This document shows, in pieces, positions 41,744-43,786 of a stretch of DNA of 43,786 nt. The stretch is from assembly GCF_014705655.1 (NCBI RefSeq), contig NZ_JACXIY010000050.1, forward strand, positions 1 to 43,786, written 5' to 3'. Within the stretch, counting starts at the first letter, position 1, and each line of letters opens with the position of its first letter. The notes beneath the pieces were generated by a model that did not search any database, was not told where the DNA came from, and saw nothing but the letters and a program-made list of their open reading frames with translations. The translations under genes were made by a program, and so were the position numbers. The DNA is from Paenibacillus arenilitoris. GTDB lineage: Bacteria > Bacillota > Bacilli > Paenibacillales > Paenibacillaceae.

Positions 41744-43117
41744 TCATTTGTTCGCTTTCACCAATGCTTCCACTTCTTTCTGCGCTTGCTCGAGCGCTTC
41801 TTCGGCTGTTTTCTGCCCGAGCAGGGCAGCCTCCGCCAGCGGGTTAAGCAGGCTGCGGAAGTCGGGCGCGAACGCCGGAATCGGGAAGATTTTCGTATCC
41901 TTCAAGTTTTTGACCGCCTCGCCGTATACCAGCTTCCCTTTTTCATCAAGCTCCGCGTTCGTCGCCGCCTTTTCCGACGCTTCGATATTGGCGACGTTGT
42001 CGAAGTTTTTGATCGCCCAATATTCCTGCGCCTGCACGTCGGTCATATACTTCATGAATTCCCACGACGCTTCCGGATGTTTGGCGCCGTACGGCATTTC
42101 GATGACGAAGCCGCCTCCGGAGCTGATATGGCCCGAGCCCGGCTTGTATTCGGGAATCGGCGCGATGCCGAAGTTGACGTTCTTGCCGTAGTCGCGAAGC
42201 TGCGTATAGAAGGTGGCCGTCTGGTTGATCATCGCGACCTTGCCGGAGATGAACGGATCCGCCTGCTGGCTGCCGAACTCCGCCTTGAACGCGTTAACCG
42301 TGCTTTCGCCGAGCCGCTCGGTCCACTTGTTGATCCATTTAAGCGCTTCCACTTTGTCCGGCGTATGGATCGTAACGTTCCCTCCCTTATCGACGAAGCC
42401 GATGCCTTTGTCCGCGTTGTACATCCAGCTGTCCCAGCCCCAGTTGCCCCAGCCGTTCGGATAGAAGCCGACGCGCTCGTAGCGGCTGCCGTTTTTCTTG
42501 TCCAGCTTGATCGCGAATTGCTCCAGCTCCTCCCATGTTTTCGGAGGCGTTTCGGGATCCAGCCCGACTTCGGCGAACGCGTCTTTATTGTAGAAGAGGA
42601 ATCTTGTATCCGTATTGAACGGAAGGGCGTACGCCTCCCCGTTATATTCCACCGTATTCCATAATTCCGGGAAGAAGCGGCCTTTAATGTCGTCCTTCGC
42701 CAGAAACTCGGACAGATTGACGACCTGCTTGCTGCTCGCGCGCTGCGCTATCGTATTAATATCGTTGATAATAACGTCCGGCGGATTGCCCGCCGCGATG
42801 GCCGCCAGGTTTTTCGTCCAGATGTCGCCCCAAGGCAAATACGTATGCTTCACGATTATCCGATCCTGCGAGCTGTTGAAATCGGCGATCATCTTCTCGA
42901 TGATCGGACGGCGCGTCTCGGATCCCCAGAACGTCCAGAAATCGAGTTCGATCTTTTCCGCCGGCGCCTCGGGCTCCCCGCTTGCCTCCGCGTCGCCCGG
43001 CGAGGCGGACGGCGGGTTCGTCGCGTTGCCGCCGCTTCCTCCCGAGCAAGCCGCCAACAGCAAGCTCATGGTCAACATAACCGACAAAAGCATAAGTAAA
43101 CGATTCTTTGCTTTCAT
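41744..43117 (-). CDS. Sugar-binding lipoprotein of the mannoside operon
   Basis: A 457-residue lipoprotein with a perfect lipobox LLAAC (Cys24), a Gly/Asn/Ser/Pro/Glu-rich linker of about 30 residues, and a family-1 solute-binding fold (DFWTFWGSETRRPIIEKMI at the start). It captures a sugar or oligosaccharide for the two permeases. Given GH38 and the aldolase downstream, alpha-mannosides are the likely cargo, though this is inference. The ATG used here has GGGAGG ten nt upstream; a longer in-frame ATG is located upstream in the leader and is rejected. First gene of a six-gene unit ending with DeoR. Confidence 0.94.
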   Translation of the reverse strand: MKAKNRLLMLLSVMLTMSLLLAACSGGSGGNATNPPSASPGDAEASGEPEAPAEKIELDFWTFWGSETRRPIIEKMIADFNSSQDRIIVKHTYLPWGDIWTKNLAAIAAGNPPDVIINDINTIAQRASSKQVVNLSEFLAKDDIKGRFFPELWNTVEYNGEAYALPFNTDTRFLFYNKDAFAEVGLDPETPPKTWEELEQFAIKLDKKNGSRYERVGFYPNGWGNWGWDSWMYNADKGIGFVDKGGNVTIHTPDKVEALKWINKWTERLGESTVNAFKAEFGSQQADPFISGKVAMINQTATFYTQLRDYGKNVNFGIAPIPEYKPGSGHISSGGGFVIEMPYGAKHPEASWEFMKYMTDVQAQEYWAIKNFDNVANIEASEKAATNAELDEKGKLVYGEAVKNLKDTKIFPIPAFAPDFRSLLNPLAEAALLGQKTAEEALEQAQKEVEALVKANK

Positions 43118-43185
43118 TCTGATTCGACCTCCCAGCTTTTTATAAACCACATCACTCCACACACAACTTTTTACTTGTCCTGAAT

Positions 43186-43199
43186 AGCAAACGCTTACA
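43186..43199 (-). promoter_or_regulatory. cre box (CcpA site) in the leader of the mannoside operon
   Basis: Minus-strand TGTAAGCGTTTGCT matches TGWAANCGNTNWCA at 12 of 14 positions. It lies about 20-33 nt downstream of the expected transcription start, a classical position for catabolite repression by roadblock. Confidence 0.65.
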
Positions 43200-43202
43200 T
43201 AT

Positions 43203-43225
43203 GGTTTTATGTGGTTTGTAAAACC
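43203..43225 (-). promoter_or_regulatory. Operator-like composite motif at the start of the mannoside operon
   Basis: On the minus strand it reads GGTTTTAC, then AAACCACATAAAACC. It contains both an inverted pair (GGTTTT with AAAACC) and a direct pair 10 bp apart. It begins right after the -10, so a bound protein would repress. The same composite (GGTTTA, AAACCTCATAAAACC) precedes the GH32 operon. DeoR, encoded at the end of this operon, is the best candidate. Confidence 0.55.
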
Positions 43226-43254
43226 AAAATACCGCACAACCCGTAAGAAGTCAA
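43226..43254 (-). promoter_or_regulatory. SigA-type promoter of the mannoside operon
   Basis: -35 TTGACT (43249-43254), 17-nt spacer and -10 TATTTT (43226-43231) on the minus strand. The -35 with its flanks (TCATTGACT and TTACGGGTT) closely matches the GH32 promoter. Confidence 0.75.
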
Positions 43255-43286
43255 TGACTAATTTTGACCGTTCAATGGCGCGGGCG

Positions 43287-43331
43287 TAAAAAAACACCAG
43301 TTATTGAGGCCGCTTAAGCCTCAATAACTGG
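43287..43331 (-). terminator. Strong terminator for a gene right of the mannoside operon
   Basis: A perfect 16-bp stem (CACCAGTTATTGAGGC with GCCTCAATAACTGGTG) has a 7-nt loop and is followed on the minus strand by seven T. It must serve a minus-strand transcript coming from the right, where only a degenerate small ORF is visible within the window. Confidence 0.85.
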
Positions 43332-43786
43332 TGTAATTCGCTTCCCGATTCCACTGCCGACAAAAAACCGCAAAATCCGTCTATCCCGTTCGTTACTCCG
43401 CTGCCGCTCTGCGCCTCGCTTCTTCGTATAGCGGCGCATGATCCGCGATCCAGACTACCTTACGCGCCGCCTCGGGTTCGTATTCGACTTTACCATCCTA
43501 GCATATTTCGCCGAACCGGCCTTCCCTAGTCCTCTTGTCCTTCTTTCAAGATCGTTCAAAATGAAAGGATGACAACGCCAGAACGATTGCCAATCGCCAG
43601 TCACGCCGCCGTTCGTTTCTCCGTCGCATTGGCCTTCGCCCTATTAATCCTGGTCCCCCCGCGCTCAAGGAGCGCTGTTCAAGGCGATGGACCGAAGGCG
43701 CAAGAACAAAATCACCTAACGGTGACTTAACGTGCTAGCCGACGGTTACTCTTCCGCCGGCTCTTTCTTTCTCACCAAGTCTCCGT
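43332..43786. other. Right-edge region without a confident gene
   Basis: Apart from the possible minus-strand remnant at 43393-43496, a plus-strand frame of about 55 codons starts at 43569 with a hydrophobic stretch (VALAFALLILV), but its ribosome binding site is poor. Small palindromes occur near the edge (TCACC-TAAC-GGTGA near 43713; GCCGACGG with CCGCCGGC near 43739-43760). No RNA gene was recognised. Confidence 0.4.
43393..43496 (-). pseudogene. Possible small gene with disrupted start
   Basis: A minus-strand frame reads KVEYEPEAARKVVWIAD and continues to RRRAAAE before a TAA stop (43393-43395), with host-like codon use. The only nearby ATG (43494-43496) is in another frame and an in-frame TAG stands immediately upstream, so a one-base frameshift near the start is implied. 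The strong terminator 60 nt downstream supports a once-transcribed gene. Family not recognised. Confidence 0.3.

Noticed and set aside
1..43786. tRNA, rRNA and riboswitch elements
   Set aside because: No cloverleaf, rRNA-like or known riboswitch-like conserved core was seen by eye; a covariance-model scan would be needed to exclude small RNAs.

Overview
The window comes from an endospore-forming, high-GC member of the Bacillales, most likely Paenibacillaceae (Paenibacillus or Cohnella type). The evidence is the spoVAC-spoVAD-spoVAE germination operon, the yqeG-yqeH pair, the MoxR/DUF58/transglutaminase trio arranged as in Bacillus yeaC-yeaD-yebA, strong GGAGG ribosome binding sites, CcpA-type cre boxes, and the density of sugar ABC importers with YesM/YesN-type two-component systems. 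The taxonomic call is inferred from gene content.

Layout, left to right. (1) 1-0.93 kb: the 5' part of an IS200/IS605-type tnpB, running off the left edge, with a LexA-like palindrome in its promoter region. (2) 1.1-9.4 kb, all minus strand: yqeG-yqeH, the MoxR-DUF58-transglutaminase operon and the spoVA operon. (3) 9.6-25.4 kb, mostly minus strand: an Lpl-type sugar importer (two permeases and a lipoprotein, no ATPase), its probable YesN/YesM regulators, a GH3 glycosidase, a GH95 alpha-fucosidase, a sugar isomerase and a Gfo/Idh/MocA oxidoreductase, followed by a divergent AraC regulator. This looks like a regulon for imported, probably fucose-containing, oligosaccharides. A 23-bp motif (19/23 identical) upstream of both the importer and the GH95-GH3 pair ties them together. 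(4) 26.4-31.4 kb: a 28-residue membrane protein, an MFS exporter divergent from a GntR repressor with two identical operator-like sites, and an orphan FabF divergent from an MmyB-type regulator. (5) 31.5-43.1 kb: a plus-strand GH32-SDR-ManD operon facing a minus-strand operon (binding lipoprotein, two permeases, class II aldolase, GH38 mannosidase, DeoR). The promoters of these two operons share a composite motif and nearly the same -35 region, so they probably answer to one regulator.

The importers lack an ATPase gene, as is usual for these families, which share a housekeeping MsmX-type ATPase. The glycosidases lack signal peptides, so oligosaccharides are taken up whole and cut in the cytoplasm. 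Several intergenic regions carry short repeat families: a duplicated 71-bp palindromic unit, a head-to-head four-unit array, and a CTGATT-type repeat.

The points most worth a second look are the GH32 protein whose acid/base glutamate is replaced by asparagine (WNCPD instead of WECPD), the MmyB/FabF pair as a possible fatty-acid-responsive switch, the two shared promoter motifs, and the tnpB with glycine at the usual RuvC-II glutamate position. I did not find an unmistakably new multi-gene system; most genes belong to known families.
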